Of a stretch of 64,000 bases of DNA, positions 44,611 through 56,104 are shown piece by piece. Numbering within the stretch: the stretch's first letter is position 1; each line of letters begins with the position of its first letter. This DNA is from Apricaphanius iberus (Eukaryota; Chordata; Actinopteri; Cyprinodontiformes; Aphaniidae): assembly GCA_028564705.1 (NCBI GenBank), contig JAPXFQ010001673.1, positions 77,501 to 141,500 on the forward strand. Direction: 5' to 3'. The notes under the pieces are model-generated. The model was not told where the DNA came from and searched no databases. It saw only the letters and a list, made by a program, of their open reading frames with translations. The translations under genes and the position numbers were made by a program.

Positions 44611-46186
44611 AAACATATCTCGGTAAAAATACTGGAAAAAGTGTATGGATACTATATTTGAAAGTTACTGCATTTATTTTGTTTCATTATCTAAAATTTT
44701 TATGGAAATCGCCTAAATTATAGCTATGAGCTAATGCTGGCATTGATTGTCCACTGTACTGCGGATACTGACTTCCTTTTTAGAGCCTGTATGGTGATGT
44801 CAGATGGCTTTGTGGATGACAGATAGCAACACCAATCAGAAGTAGTGTTTGTATGATACTGTGTTGAGTTATCAAAAACATATTATTGAACTAGCAAATC
44901 TGGATAACTTTTCGCCTTTTGATCAGCAAAATAACAGTGGAAAAAAATTGTGACTCTTTGGGTGCCCTGTTATTTTCTGGTGTAATGGCAGCTCAAACTG
45001 CTTGTGCAGCCTTGGAATTACACTTTGATTTTAAAGTGCAACCTTAATCATAATCATAGCATAAACATTACATTGTACACTTTCTACTCAAAACCACAAA
45101 CAGTAACCAATGTTTTTTTAATTTTCTGCAAATGAAGGTAAAAATAAATCAAGTACTTTTAACAGTAGCTGCATGCGCTTTGTGTACAGTATGGAGAATG
45201 AGTGGTTGGTTCTGAAATTCCCCCTATCATTTTTTGGAACAGTAATGCCCATACTGTTTGACACATTGGTGACCCTGTACTTGATGAATGAGTTGTAAAC
45301 TGAAGAGTTGTATAAGTATATTTAAGAAATCTTCTTTCCAAAAGCTTTACGAGAAAGGAAAAAATAATTAACTACTCTGGCAAAAATGGCCTGTTCCCCC
45401 CTGTTAAATCTGGGCAAATTACAAACTCCTGAAGCATGTGATATTCCCTCTAGATGTTTAGATTTTGCGAGAACACATCATCCGAATAACACATTGGTTC
45501 TCTTTGGAAGCAGGTTTTAACCCTTTGAGGTCAGTTAAAAAGAAGAGTAGACTATGGGCAACTTTTATTGCATGTGGCATCACGCATAATGTTGTAGACT
45601 GGGGCTTGGCAGACAACTTTGTGTGTCTGGGCTGGTGCACAATTCTGTAGACTGTGTAAAGGCAAACTAATGGTTTGGTCAAAAAAAAAGTGAAAAAAGT
45701 GTTTTTACTTTAAGCTTTTGTTTTCTCTATTCTGCAGACAGATGCCTGTTGGAGTATCCCTACCAGCTTTTACTCATCAAAAAATATCTAGCTGTTTGGG
45801 GAGGTCCACAACAATTTTAACCTCACTTAAGATGAAGATTGTATGTGAAGATACATTTTCAAGTCTTGCCACAAATACGTATTGTAATTTAAATTTGGCC
45901 TTTTATTGGGCTGTTCCAAGCATTGTATTCTATTGTTGCTTTATCCTTATGGTTAGTGTTACTGAAGCTGAACCTCTGCCCCACCGTCAAGTCTTTTGCA
46001 CATTCTAAAATTTTAGTCTAAGATGTCCTTGAATTAATCTCTGGCCTGTTAAAAAAAAAAATCAATAGTGACACTTTATGGCAAAGTGAAGGCGGCATCA
46101 GGGAGCCTTTGGTCATTCCTAAGTAGTTAAGTCCGGAGTTGCTGAGTCCTGAGTCTACATTACACACGGCTGCGCTCTATTTCTCA
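44611..46186. other. No gene recognised
   Basis: No supported gene; the plus-strand 96-codon frame at 45718-46008 has a hydrophobic C-terminal third but no domain I know, and may be chance. Confidence 0.45.
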
Positions 46187-46515
46187 ATTAATTCAATGCA
46201 GTTTATTTATATAGCGTCAATTCACAACATATGTCATCTTGATGGTCCTTTAAAAGAAAATTCATTTTTATAAGAGACTTCTGAAGGTAATTAGTTGCAC
46301 TCAGTTTTATTTGGAGGTACCACAATAAAAAAGAATGTACAGTACACTTTTTCTTTTCTTTGAATTTCTTCTGAACCATATATGTGTCTTCCTCTTCATA
46401 AATATACACTACTTTATATTGATCTATCCCACAAAATCACAACAAAACACAGTGAAGTTTGTGGTTGTAACGTTACATGAAAAGAGGTGTAAATACTTTT
46501 GGATGGTATTAGATA
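46187..46515 (+). repeat. LINE tail followed by Tc1 right end
   Basis: 46187-46245 (TTTATTTATATAGCGTCAATTCACAAC) is the 3' tail of a fish LINE. 46283-46515 is the right end of a Tc1-type element: GGTAATTAGTTGCACT, CACAAAATCACAACAAAACAC, GTGAAGTTTGTGGTTGTAACG and TAAATACTTTTGGATGGTA. It shares its order of blocks with 49525-49763. Confidence 0.6.
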
Positions 46516-48257
46516 AAGCTCTTCTACAGTAAAGCATTCAGTATTTTATAGTTTATGGCAAATGTGTGAATTTAGTACAAAAATTTATGAAGATATAAAA
46601 TAAACCAGAAATTCTAGTCGGAAATTATTTTTATTTTGATAGAGGAAAAAATATTGTTTAGAAGCTTGACCTCCTACAAAAGGCATATGTGACATAATTT
46701 GTCAGGTTTTTTGATGTTTTGAAAAGATCGGTATGTTATCAGAAGGAGTCATGCTCATAAAGAGACAGTGGGCAAAGTTAAAAAGGAATCTTCATAACCC
46801 CCACTATGCCGCAATTCAATTTACACCGATGGGATGCTTTCAGCTTGAAGTAATTAAAACAAACTGTGGACAGTAGGGAGGCAACTAGTGGAAAAGAGAG
46901 AAAAAAATGGATTTCGTCTTTCGAAAAACATTGCGGTTTAACTCACTGATTAAATTCTGAGTTTGATGGCAGTAGCTTTTCAAAGCGACAGCTTGACACG
47001 TGTTTGCCAGCACAAATCATATGTAATATGAAGATTAGGATACAATACGTGCTTATTAAGCCGTTACTGTTGGAAATTAGAACCTTCTGTTTTCTTACAC
47101 GCAAGCATATAAATCAGACTCTTGCATAGACAAAGACGGCTATAGACAGCAGGTTGAAGGGGGAAGCAGAGGGACAGCAGTGACTCGGCACGGCTCAGCA
47201 CATATCTGTCGCCAAACCTACTCATACCGATTAATTTTGAAGCCGGCCGAAACCCTGAGAGCTTGTTGGTGTTGGACAATTCAGCTGATCACATCATGTC
47301 ACATAAAACATCAGATGGCCAAGGCAAAATCTATGTTGACGATGTTAGCATTTGTTTGTAGCCTGTGTGGTTTGTGCTTGAGCAAAAGAGGGGGCAGTGT
47401 GTGAGATAGAGTGAGAGGTAGACTGTTGATAGCTGCTGTCTGGTGTCGCACACCGCACACGACTGTGAAACCACTGCTGAGGGCTACATAATGAGGAACT
47501 GCAACTGTCAAGTTCACGTCCGACACACAAACACACACATCTCCTATACTTCCATAAAAAACCTCCACCAGAAAAGTGCACCTTAAGATTTTACAGTTTG
47601 GTGTTGAGAAATCTTTGCAGATTTACTCTGTTAATAACTGATGGACAGAGGTTTAAGACTGGGGGGAAATAAAGCTTTTGTGCTTATAAACAGTGTGGTT
47701 GCAGCCATCTCTAACTTACATGCCCTGTTCTATTATTAAAATGGACACAAGATATACTGGTGGTGATGGAAACGGCCCGAGCAAGAAAAGGAAGGGAAAG
47801 GAGGATCTCAAGGTCAGCGGGTTCTTCCATGCTCCACTCGCTGGTCATACCACAGAAATACAAGCTTCTCCACCCCTTCCTCCTGCTTGTCTTTTCTTCC
47901 AAACATATACCCACAGTCTTACCACAAGCGAACGGTCTGAGTCAGAGACCGGGTTTGCTTATGAAATCCAGGTTTGCCACATCTCTTCTCACTCTGTTAG
48001 ATTTTTTTTTAAAGTCATTAGTCAGTGTCTTTTCCATGCTCATCCCAACTGTAGCACTATGGCCATTCACTTCCATTGCATCCACTTTTGGACAGTGACT
48101 TCCAAAAGTACCTCTTCAACTTTTCTAACTGTACTTACATAATTTTTATTAGGAATTAATGTGATTGACCAAAAAAATAAACATATCGCAAAGTTGTCTA
48201 ATGGAAGGAGAATAATGCAAAGTTTTCAAAAAGGAAAATACATTTCACTCGAGGGAT
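46516..48257. other. No gene recognised
   Basis: The plus-strand frame at 47693-48142 (about 149 codons; MDTRYTGGDGNGPSKKRKGK from 47741) has a Lys/Arg-rich N-terminal patch but no domain that I know and no visible promoter or splice context. I leave it unassigned. Confidence 0.4.
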
Positions 48258-48882
48258 AATGTGTAAATGTGCGTTCAGACAGCACACTTTGTCTGCTTCA
48301 ACCAACGCACCCAACGTATGTAGTTTGATGCATGTACTAGAGGCTTCCAACCTTTGCTCCTGAGTAAAAAAGAGTGCGTGGGCGGGGCTTCTGACGTTCT
48401 GAACTATGGTGGATCGTATCGAGAGAGTGGCTTGGCTTTATTTTTTGATCAAGCTAGACAACGTTTGACATCGGGTGCATCAGCGCCCATTCTTCAGATG
48501 CGTTCTGAATTTGAGGAGTTTAACCATTTGCTCCAGGAGCTGCGTATGGATGAGGTTCGCTTTCAGCGTTACTTCTGTCTGTCGAGATACGCGTAGTGAC
48601 ATAACTACAGTGAGATGCTCTGATTGGTTGAAGGACTGCGTCAAGTGCGTCAAGTCTGTCAAGTCCGTTAAAACTTCAGCTAGCTGAACTTACGCGTTGC
48701 TTGCGTTTGCTACGTTGCCACTTGCAACACAAGTAATGCTTAAAAAGTTGATGAATCCAAAGCACAAAAGGCAACGCAGAGACTCTGACGTACTCAACCA
48801 TAGACTTTATGGTCTGACTTTATGTAAACTTGCCGCAACTGATGTTGCCGTTTGGGGCGGTGTGAACGCACCATAAGGGTGA
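48258..48882 (+). mobile_element. Harbinger derivative, family 2, copy C, with transposase exon piece
   Basis: The left end GTGCGTTCAGACAGCACACTTTG mirrors the right end GCGGTGTGAACGCAC. Within it, EFEEFNHLLQELRMDEVRFQ and RYFCLSRY (48509-48594) is the N-terminal segment of a PIF/Harbinger transposase (EFNxLxxELRxDxxRFxxYFRMS); a TAG follows. The rest of the transposase is deleted. CpG-rich blocks such as CGTCAAGTGCGTCAAGTC are shared with copies A and B. Confidence 0.7.
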
Positions 48883-48939
48883 CCTCCAGTATTGTGCATT
48901 GTTAAGTCTAATATCCTGGAACCAGGTGACTTTAGAAAT

Positions 48940-49763
48940 TATTCATAGCTCTGCTGGAAAAAATGTTGACAGGAAAAATGAGTCCTGCAAAATTTGAATC
49001 TAATTAGTGAAAACACATATGTGTATAGAGCTGAATCCAAATGACTATGAATCCAAGTGTTCTGTGAAGTTCTGAGAGATTTGTTGGTGAAAATTAATTA
49101 CCAAGAAATTAAATCAAATTAAGGTAAATTTTTTGTCTCATAAGAGGGCAAACTAACCCTACCCATCACTGGAAACACTTCATCCTCAAAGTGAAACATG
49201 GTGGTGGCAGTGTATGCTGAGGAAATGTATTTTTATCTTTTATTTTTTTACATAACTATCAGTTTTTCAATTGACCGATCTGGTATTTACAGAAAAGTGC
49301 AAAGAATAAAGTCACTGTCGAAATTAATCCACAAGAAATCCTGTTTAAAGTTCTGAGCCAACCACGAAACATGGTAGTAGCTGCAATATGCTGAGGGATT
49401 TTTTATTAAACCAGAATTTGGAAAGATACTCAGAGATCATGGAAATCTATGAAGTCAAATACAGAGCAATCCAAGAGGAAAACCTGCTGGCATCTGAAAA
49501 AAAGTGTTTTTCCTAGATTCTATTTAGAGTGAACATATTAAAGGGAGCTGAATACAATTTAAAGGAACACTTTTCATATTTGTATTTATAAATTATTTGA
49601 AAAAACCTAAACATTGCTTTCCTGGTGCTTCACATTTATGGATCACTCTTTATTGATCTATGACATATAATCCCAATAAAATTAAATAAAAACTGTGGTT
49701 GTGCTTCAACAAGATGTGAAAAAGTTCAAGGGCGGTGTGAATTTTTTTAAAAGGCGCTGTATG
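48940..49763 (+). mobile_element. Tc1-type transposon, decayed
   Basis: Short traces of the transposase survive (AAAGTGAAACATGGTGGTGGCAG at 49189, corresponding to VKHGGGS, recurring in weaker form near 49367), and the right end at 49525-49763 is recognisable (AAGGGAGCTGAATACAAT, CACATTTATGGATCACTC, AATCCCAATAAAATTAAAT, AAAAAGTTCAAGGGCGGTGTG, AAAAGGCGCTGTA). No catalytic triad can be read. Confidence 0.6.
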
Positions 49764-51054
49764 ACAACAAGCACACAGCTCGCGTAAATGTCTACAGACA
49801 CATGATGTGGCCTCACTTCTGCTTGCGTGCATGCTTGTGGCCTACTTGTTGATACATGGGCCATTTAATTTTCATGCTTCAGCTTGGTCACAACAAGTTG
49901 GTTGAAACACTTGAAGCGGTTGGCAGACATTCAAAAGTAATATGGGCTGACATATATTAGCAGCACATCTTACCCAACTCAAACGTTATAAGTCAAAGAT
50001 CGCTGGTTTTGTTTTGTGGGAGAGAAAAAAAAAAAGAGAAAGCACAGTATTGTGATCCAGATGTTTTGCACAGAGACATGCAAGTAATGTGTGCTTAAAG
50101 TAAGGGGAAATATCAGAGTCTAATCCAAAGCTTGAAGGAACATAATGCTGCTCTATACAAATAAAATAAACCAACCACACAATTAGAGCCAAGCTTTTGG
50201 GGGTTTGTTTTCAGTCTAAGTAAACACTGAAAAGTACCAGAGCAGTGCAGTGGGCATAATGACACACAATTAGTTTCCTCAAAGTTTACATGTTGGTGTA
50301 GTAAAAGTTTCCCATCATTCTGAGCGTTCCCGCTTTCCACTAGAGAGTGAGAAGTGAAGCCTGATGTTAAAACTCGGCAGCAAAACACCGAAATGCTTTT
50401 GTGTCTGGTTGGAAAATAATTCCAACGAAACCCTGCACTGAAAAAGATAATAAACTAAAAAAATATGTTTCAATATGTTGGAAATTTCTTCTTACTGATT
50501 TCACATTAGTTGTGCTATATTTTCAGTGGGCCAAGGATTTTGAGTGGAACATCTTAATACTTAAAAAAAAAACTGCTTAGATTTCCAGTTGTTTCTTTTT
50601 GTATACATGCATTCTAAAAAATAAAAAAAACAAGCAATCAAACTTTCTGCTTCCACAAAGAAAAGAAAAGAAAAAACGTGTTGTTTAATACCGTGACTAG
50701 GAAGTTGTTCAAATTTATTTTATTGATTGATTATTTTATTTTATTTTTTCTTTGGAGGTAATATTCTGAGGAGATAAGACAGTCTCAGTATATCCAATCT
50801 GAGGGGACTTTAAAGGGCAACCTAAATAAGCTGCATCATGTTGGTAGTCAACACTCCAAGACAGCAACCCTTTTTGAACATGCACTATACAAGAGCATTG
50901 ACTCTACTGAGTAAAACATACAGGTATTGATCACTACCTTCTGGCTGCTGTAGCAGCTCTTCTAGGCTGCTTTAATGGTTATTCTTTAGCTGTAGCGCAC
51001 TTTCTTGTAGGTCTGTTGGATAATGGTATGGTTCAGGTGGAGCTACTAAGGTAA
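49764..51054. other. No gene recognised
   Basis: AT-rich. CACTGAAAAAGATAATAAAC at 50436 resembles a fish MITE end, but no partner was fixed. Confidence 0.4.
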
Positions 51055-51475
51055 GACAACACGGTCCATTGATTGGAGGACAGAGAAACGTAATTTAGCT
51101 CGACTTTGGACGTCTAAGCTGGGTTTGATGCCACACCTGAATAAACAACGTTTCAGTTAAAGTAGGCAGATAAGTCGGGATTCCAATATGGCGAGGCTCA
51201 AGAAGCCATTGTTGGTTGTACCTCTTACAAACATTGTTTTAAACTACATTTTCCATATGAAAGCACCATTTTTATTATTTTTAGTTTAGAGTTGGAGGCT
51301 CCGCATTGATTTTAGACACAGTCTTACAAGTGTAAATGAACACGTTTCCAACTCAACTTACTGTTGTTGACACCACGAGCAGCCATATTAAAAGTGAAGG
51401 CCGGAACCACAAAAGATTTAGACCTTCTGAGTAGGAATTCCGACACTTGAGGGGCTTCCTAGTTTATTTTTCCCA
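51055..51475. repeat. Possible palindromic DNA element
   Basis: AGTCGGGATTCCAATATGGC near 51173 and, further on, GCCATATTAAAAG and GGAATTCCGACACTT near 51389-51448 are inverted partners. The block may be a MITE of about 0.4 kb. Ends and target duplication were not fixed. Confidence 0.35.
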
Positions 51476-53688
51476 CTTGGAAGTTGAACTTTACAAGTTC
51501 ACTCATTCATAGGATAAATATGAAAAAGTAAAAGACTTAAACGTAAGAAGATAGTTTAATTTTTTTTAAACTTTTCTATTTGTTTAATTTTCCATGGACC
51601 TATTGACAGCAAACAATATTTTACCTCCATAGGACAGCAGTCAGAACAATCTAATTTTATATAATTATACATTTCATATTGCTAGAGTCAATGCTAACAG
51701 CTAGCTACCTTGCGTTAAAATTCCCATTTAAAATGAGTGTCAGAAGTTTAAATCGTAACACTATTTTAGATTCTAGTTTTTTAAATGGCTGATTTAACTT
51801 CAAATAAAGGCCTCTTTTAATTAACCTTTAGCTTGACTATCAGCTTAGAGCTTCTCTAATACAGGTAAGATATTGACCGCTAGTAACTACATTACAGAAC
51901 CCACTCTTTAAAGAAGAATCCACACATTCACTTAAAATTGCAGCTGTATTTTTATGATCTCACTGCCTTAAGATACTTGAGAAAATCTACTCACTATTGT
52001 TTTCTCTAATGGTTATCTCTCCAAATGTCAGTTATAAACGTCTGCAATACAATGTGTTGTGCGTAGACTCTCTTGGCACCTATTAACTTGTAGAAAGGTG
52101 AATCGGTGAGACTGACATTTAGTACCACAGAAAAACATTTAGAACATATATATATATCAAAAATACACAATAGAAACTATGCTTAATGTTGAAATTGGAG
52201 CAATGAAACACACCTAGGGGTACAGAAAGACACTACGGGCAATATAGCACACATGATATATGTGGGTTTGACAAGTGCTGCAAATTGGCACGTGGCCACA
52301 GGAGCAGTGTTTACAAAAGGGATTTAGATACTTAGCGTCCCTTTTCAGCAGTGTGTACACTATCTCCTCCCTCCCCCTCTTTGTGTAATGCAGCCCAAAG
52401 TGCAAACAGATCTAATATTACAAAAGACCACAATCATACTAAAAGAAAAAAAGTTATTATTGAATCTGTTATAGCATGTTTAGTATGTTGCTCGAAGCAA
52501 TGTCTGATTCTGACAATCTGACAAAGAAATAAGCATAAGGATGCCCTTAAAGTTTGACTGACAAAAGACATTGTAGATTACAAAGCTACCAGAACGTCAT
52601 CTATCTGCAATGACATACTATCCTCTGCTTTAAAAAAAAAGAAAAGAAAAAAGAAACAGTCCATGAAAACAAGATTCCTATACTGCTGTCTTGAGGCCAG
52701 TCATTTTCTTCCAGGGGACCCACCGGAGCCATACATTTTCACACATGGCAAGGCGAGTCTGAATTTTACAAGATGAATAGTTTAGGGATTCTATGAGAAG
52801 AAGAGGGGGGTTAAGTGTCCGTGGTAGGACAGAGCACAAAAAGGAGAGCAATATTTTCATCTCTGCTCTAACATTACATGTATTTCAGAGCTCAGACTTA
52901 TCGTTCCCTTCTTTTTCGCAGTTTAATAATTTGAGTTGGTTTCCTACACGTTCACACAAACAGCAATGCTCAGTTCAAACTCTCTCTCTCCAAATCTAAA
53001 TGGTGGCTTATCTGAGTGTAAATTACTTGCAGTATTTAGACACAGATACACAGTAAAAGGTATTGTCTTTGTATGATCAATATAGGTTCGTGTGTTGTCA
53101 TTTCTATGTCAATTGTAAGTTTGTGTGTTTGCACTTCAATAGCTGCTATTCCAACTTGAATGCACTGCCCCCTGGTGGAACTTTAAATGAATTTGAGATG
53201 GTATTTACTGGATCTTGTTCATGCCAAGCATTTACCTACAGATTTGGTCAAACTTTCCTGTAACGCATTTTTCCCTATATTGCAATTTCACCCGGACTGT
53301 GCAAGTGTTCTAAACTACTTCAGAGGAACCAGACTTTCTCTCAATCTTTTAAAATGGTATTGAACTATTGTTGACCAAGTTTCCAAGCCTTACTTAGAAT
53401 TCCAAGTTCTTTGTAGATGGCCAAGACCACCAATCATAGTTGGTGCACTTTAGCAGCAAAGAAGAATAAACAAGAAGAAACTAAATGTAGACCTTAGCAG
53501 AAGCGGTTATCAGCCTGGCAATGAAATAATTAACTGAAAACAGTTCTTTTTTTAGCAAAAATCACTCCACTGTTCAGTTTTAAATGAAAGACTTACAGTT
53601 TGGGATCCTGAAAATGAGCTTAAGAGTGTTTCTGGGGAGAGGGATGTCGGAGTTTTTGGTCTTTTACCTGTTACCCAGTGACTCAAGC
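51476..53688. other. No gene recognised
   Basis: About 2.2 kb AT-rich sequence with no supported feature. Confidence 0.5.
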
Positions 53689-53728
53689 CGATGGATGGAT
53701 GGATGGATGGATGGATGGATGGATGGAT
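53689..53728. repeat. (GGAT)n microsatellite
   Basis: Ten tandem GATG/GGAT units. Such tracts are common 3' tails of fish LINEs such as Rex3; the 30 bases upstream (ACCTGTTACCCAGTGACTCAAGCC) may be the last part of such an element. Confidence 0.9.
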
Positions 53729-54862
53729 CACTTAGTTGAAAGGATACTCTCAGTTTCAGTTTATACTTAAAGGTTTTACCTTGAACTCAGCATTTCCAGC
53801 TGTTCATGACTAACCCTTTCTGCAGCTTCTTGGTTGTTTTTTTTGGACATTTTCCCCCAACAAGTTTTGAATTTGCTATAGTTGTTACTTAACTTAAAAG
53901 CCCCAGAGGGAGTTATTATTCTTCCTAAGTGAAGCTGCAACTCTAACTTGAAAAAAATAAAACTTTTAACGCTGTCATCTCCAATTATTAACTGTATTTG
54001 TTATTTTTCAGTCTTAGCTGAACACATTAGTGATCAGTTCTATTTATGTACGCCATTTTTTGTGATCTTTCATCCTTACTTGTTATCCTGGAAATGATCA
54101 ATAAAAGGCCATAAAAAGATTGATCTTAAATCCAGTAACATATTCTTACAAATTTATTCAGCACAGAAAAGGACAAAACAAACTTTTAGAAAATAGTGTT
54201 CAAGTTTTTTTATTCAGTCATTTTTTTTAGATTTTTCTTCAGCAGTGTTTTTCATCTATGATCTTCAAGGCACACTTCCCTGCATGTTTTAGTTTGGTTT
54301 TTTTTTCCCTGCTTCAGCACACCATGATTTTGATTGATGGCTGATTAATAGGCTTTTGCTAAACTGCAATCATCTAAAGCAGGCGTGCAGGGGCTGTGTG
54401 CCATGAGGACCAGGGTTGGGAAACACTGTTCTAGGGAATAAATATGAAACAACATTGGCCAACCGGTGGGATGAGGACCCATTTTTGTTTGGCCACCAGT
54501 GAGTGAGGTACAAAAAAATATATATCAAAGTTCACTCTTATCCCCCATTACATTTGAGCAGTACAGCACAGGTCGGTGTGGTTCTCTTTGCTATTTTATC
54601 AGTTTCCAATCATACACACAGCCCATACAACCTGTACTTTGCCATTCCTGGGCCCCGCTTCAGGTCAGTGGTATGGCAGGTTAGGGTGGGGCATCTGGCA
54701 TCACACAACTCAGTCTATTAATTTGTGGACAGAAATACGTCACTGTTTGCACAAGCATGAGCATTTGTCGTCGCACAAGTATGACGCCATGTTAGGCTTG
54801 TGGGTTTAACCCAGACGTCAGGCTGCAGTATTTTGTTGTCAGTCCTTTTGACTGACGGGCAG
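53729..54862. other. No gene recognised
   Basis: No supported gene. GGACCAGGGTTGGGAAACACTG near 54409 is a short dispersed-repeat end. Confidence 0.45.
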
Positions 54863-54930
54863 GCCTGGACTGGCTGTCTGGTGTACCGGGCAATGCCCCG
54901 CGGTTCGATGCACCTTTTTGGGCCAGTCCA
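54863..54930. repeat. hAT-like terminus
   Basis: CAGGCCTGGACTGGCTGTCTGGTG followed by CGGGCAATGCCCCG is like the end of a fish hAT MITE (CAGGGCTGGACT...). A mirrored end lies at about 62392-62440. Confidence 0.45.
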
Positions 54931-55088
54931 GGGCTGTTATAGTTTAACCAAAAACATATTATAAACTGATCTATTGATTCTATCCTTCAGCCCGCCTCTC
55001 TCTAACTACGGCATCTTCGCGTAGCAGCTTCCCCCAGCTGTTCTCTCTGTAACAGTCTGACACAGAGAGCGAGCTGAAAAAGAAACAT

Positions 55089-55296
55089 TGTGGCGGACCA
55101 CCAGGGGGCTCCACTCACACCCAGACAACGGGATGTTTATATATAAAAAAATGTTCTGTTTTTATTTGAAAATGTTCAAGAGGTTTGTGGCGCGAATGTT
55201 GCAACAGCTCTGAGATACTGTTGTCCTGATGCTCAGTGGGATTGGAATAAACGAGCTGATCGGATCTAGTTGTGTCGTCCTTCTCATTCCTCCACA
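55089..55296 (+). repeat. 5' LTR
   Basis: 208 bp, beginning TGTGGCGGACCACC and ending CTCCACA. It holds TTTATATATAAAAAAA (TATA-like, at 55136) and GGAATAAACGAG (AATAAA at about 55246). It differs from the 3' LTR only at 55153 (G against T at 59374). Confidence 0.97.
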
Positions 55297-55297
55297 T

Positions 55298-55308
55298 TGG
55301 TGACCCCG
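55298..55308 (+). promoter_or_regulatory. Primer-binding site (tRNA-Trp type)
   Basis: TGGTGACCCCG starts one base after the LTR. It is complementary to the 3' end of tRNA-Trp (CGGGGTCACCA) over 11 bases. Confidence 0.85.
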
Positions 55309-55318
55309 TTTTTTGAAC

Positions 55319-56104
55319 ATGTCTGAAGGTGAAGCCAGCTCCTCTCAGGCGATGCCTACCGCGGTGGAACATCCACCTGCATCCCCGGCTTCTTTTTCGG
55401 TGGCTGTGAAGATCCCTGACTTTTGGCTGCATGATCCACCTTCGTGGTTTTTCCACATAGAGGCACAGTTTGCTCTTCGTGGCATTTCATCAGACTACAC
55501 AAAATACCACTATGTGGTTGCGGCGCTGGACTCGCCATCAACCCGCCGTGCGATGCCCCTTCTACGGAACCCCCCAGCTCAAGGAAAGTACGCCGCCCTC
55601 AAGGAGCTGCTGCTTCGCCGTTACTCCCTTTCCCCCGCCGAACGGGCCGAGAAACTCCTCTCCCTCCCTGGACTGGGTGATGGCTCAGCCCTGGAGCTCA
55701 TGGAGAGCATGTTGTCCCTGCTGGGTGCTGATGACGGCGGGTTCCTTTTCATCCACCTGTTCCTCCGACAGCTTCCAACACAAGTCCGAGCGGTCCTGGC
55801 GAACTCCCCGCTTCTGCTGGATGGGGACTACCGCTCCTTAGCCGAAGAAGCAGACCGCGTCCTTCTGGCTACAAAGAGCTTTACGGTCCAAACAGTGGCT
55901 CCCGCATCTCCAGCAGCGTCTGCCGAGTCTCCGCCACAGTCCCCAGAAGCTGACGGGTCATCGGTGGTAGCGAGGATCGCTGCAGCGAGACGCCGCGGAT
56001 CAGACTTCTGCTTCTACCACCAGCGGTTCGGCGCCAGAGCCCGACGCTGCATTCCGCCCTGCAACTTCAAGCCGCAGGGAAACGGTGCCGCCAGCGCTCG
56101 GTAG
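55319..56104 (+). CDS. gag: Gypsy Gag protein
   Basis: This structural protein forms the cytoplasmic particle in which reverse transcription takes place. The 261-residue frame starts at the ATG 22 bases after the LTR ([20 protein letters not shown]). From about residue 28 it has [20 protein letters not shown], the start of a retrotransposon-Gag fold, followed by [18 protein letters not shown] and [20 protein letters not shown]. The C-terminus has [18 protein letters not shown], a C-x2-H-x9-C-x3-C finger instead of the usual CCHC knuckle. Frame ends TAG at 56102; pol runs on in the -1 frame. No damage seen. Confidence 0.92.
   Translation: MSEGEASSSQAMPTAVEHPPASPASFSVAVKIPDFWLHDPPSWFFHIEAQFALRGISSDYTKYHYVVAALDSPSTRRAMPLLRNPPAQGKYAALKELLLRRYSLSPAERAEKLLSLPGLGDGSALELMESMLSLLGADDGGFLFIHLFLRQLPTQVRAVLANSPLLLDGDYRSLAEEADRVLLATKSFTVQTVAPASPAASAESPPQSPEADGSSVVARIAAARRRGSDFCFYHQRFGARARRCIPPCNFKPQGNGAASAR

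Noticed and set aside
45718..46008. Possible small membrane protein (hydrophobic stretch)
   Set aside because: Hydrophobicity alone in AT-rich DNA is weak evidence; no conserved features.
47741..48142. Open frame with KKRKGK patch as a possible host gene
   Set aside because: No known domain, no splice or promoter context, and AT/TTT runs in the middle; chance frame cannot be excluded.
53689..53728. CRISPR-like repeats
   Set aside because: Tandem 4-bp units without spacers; no array of any kind is present in the window.
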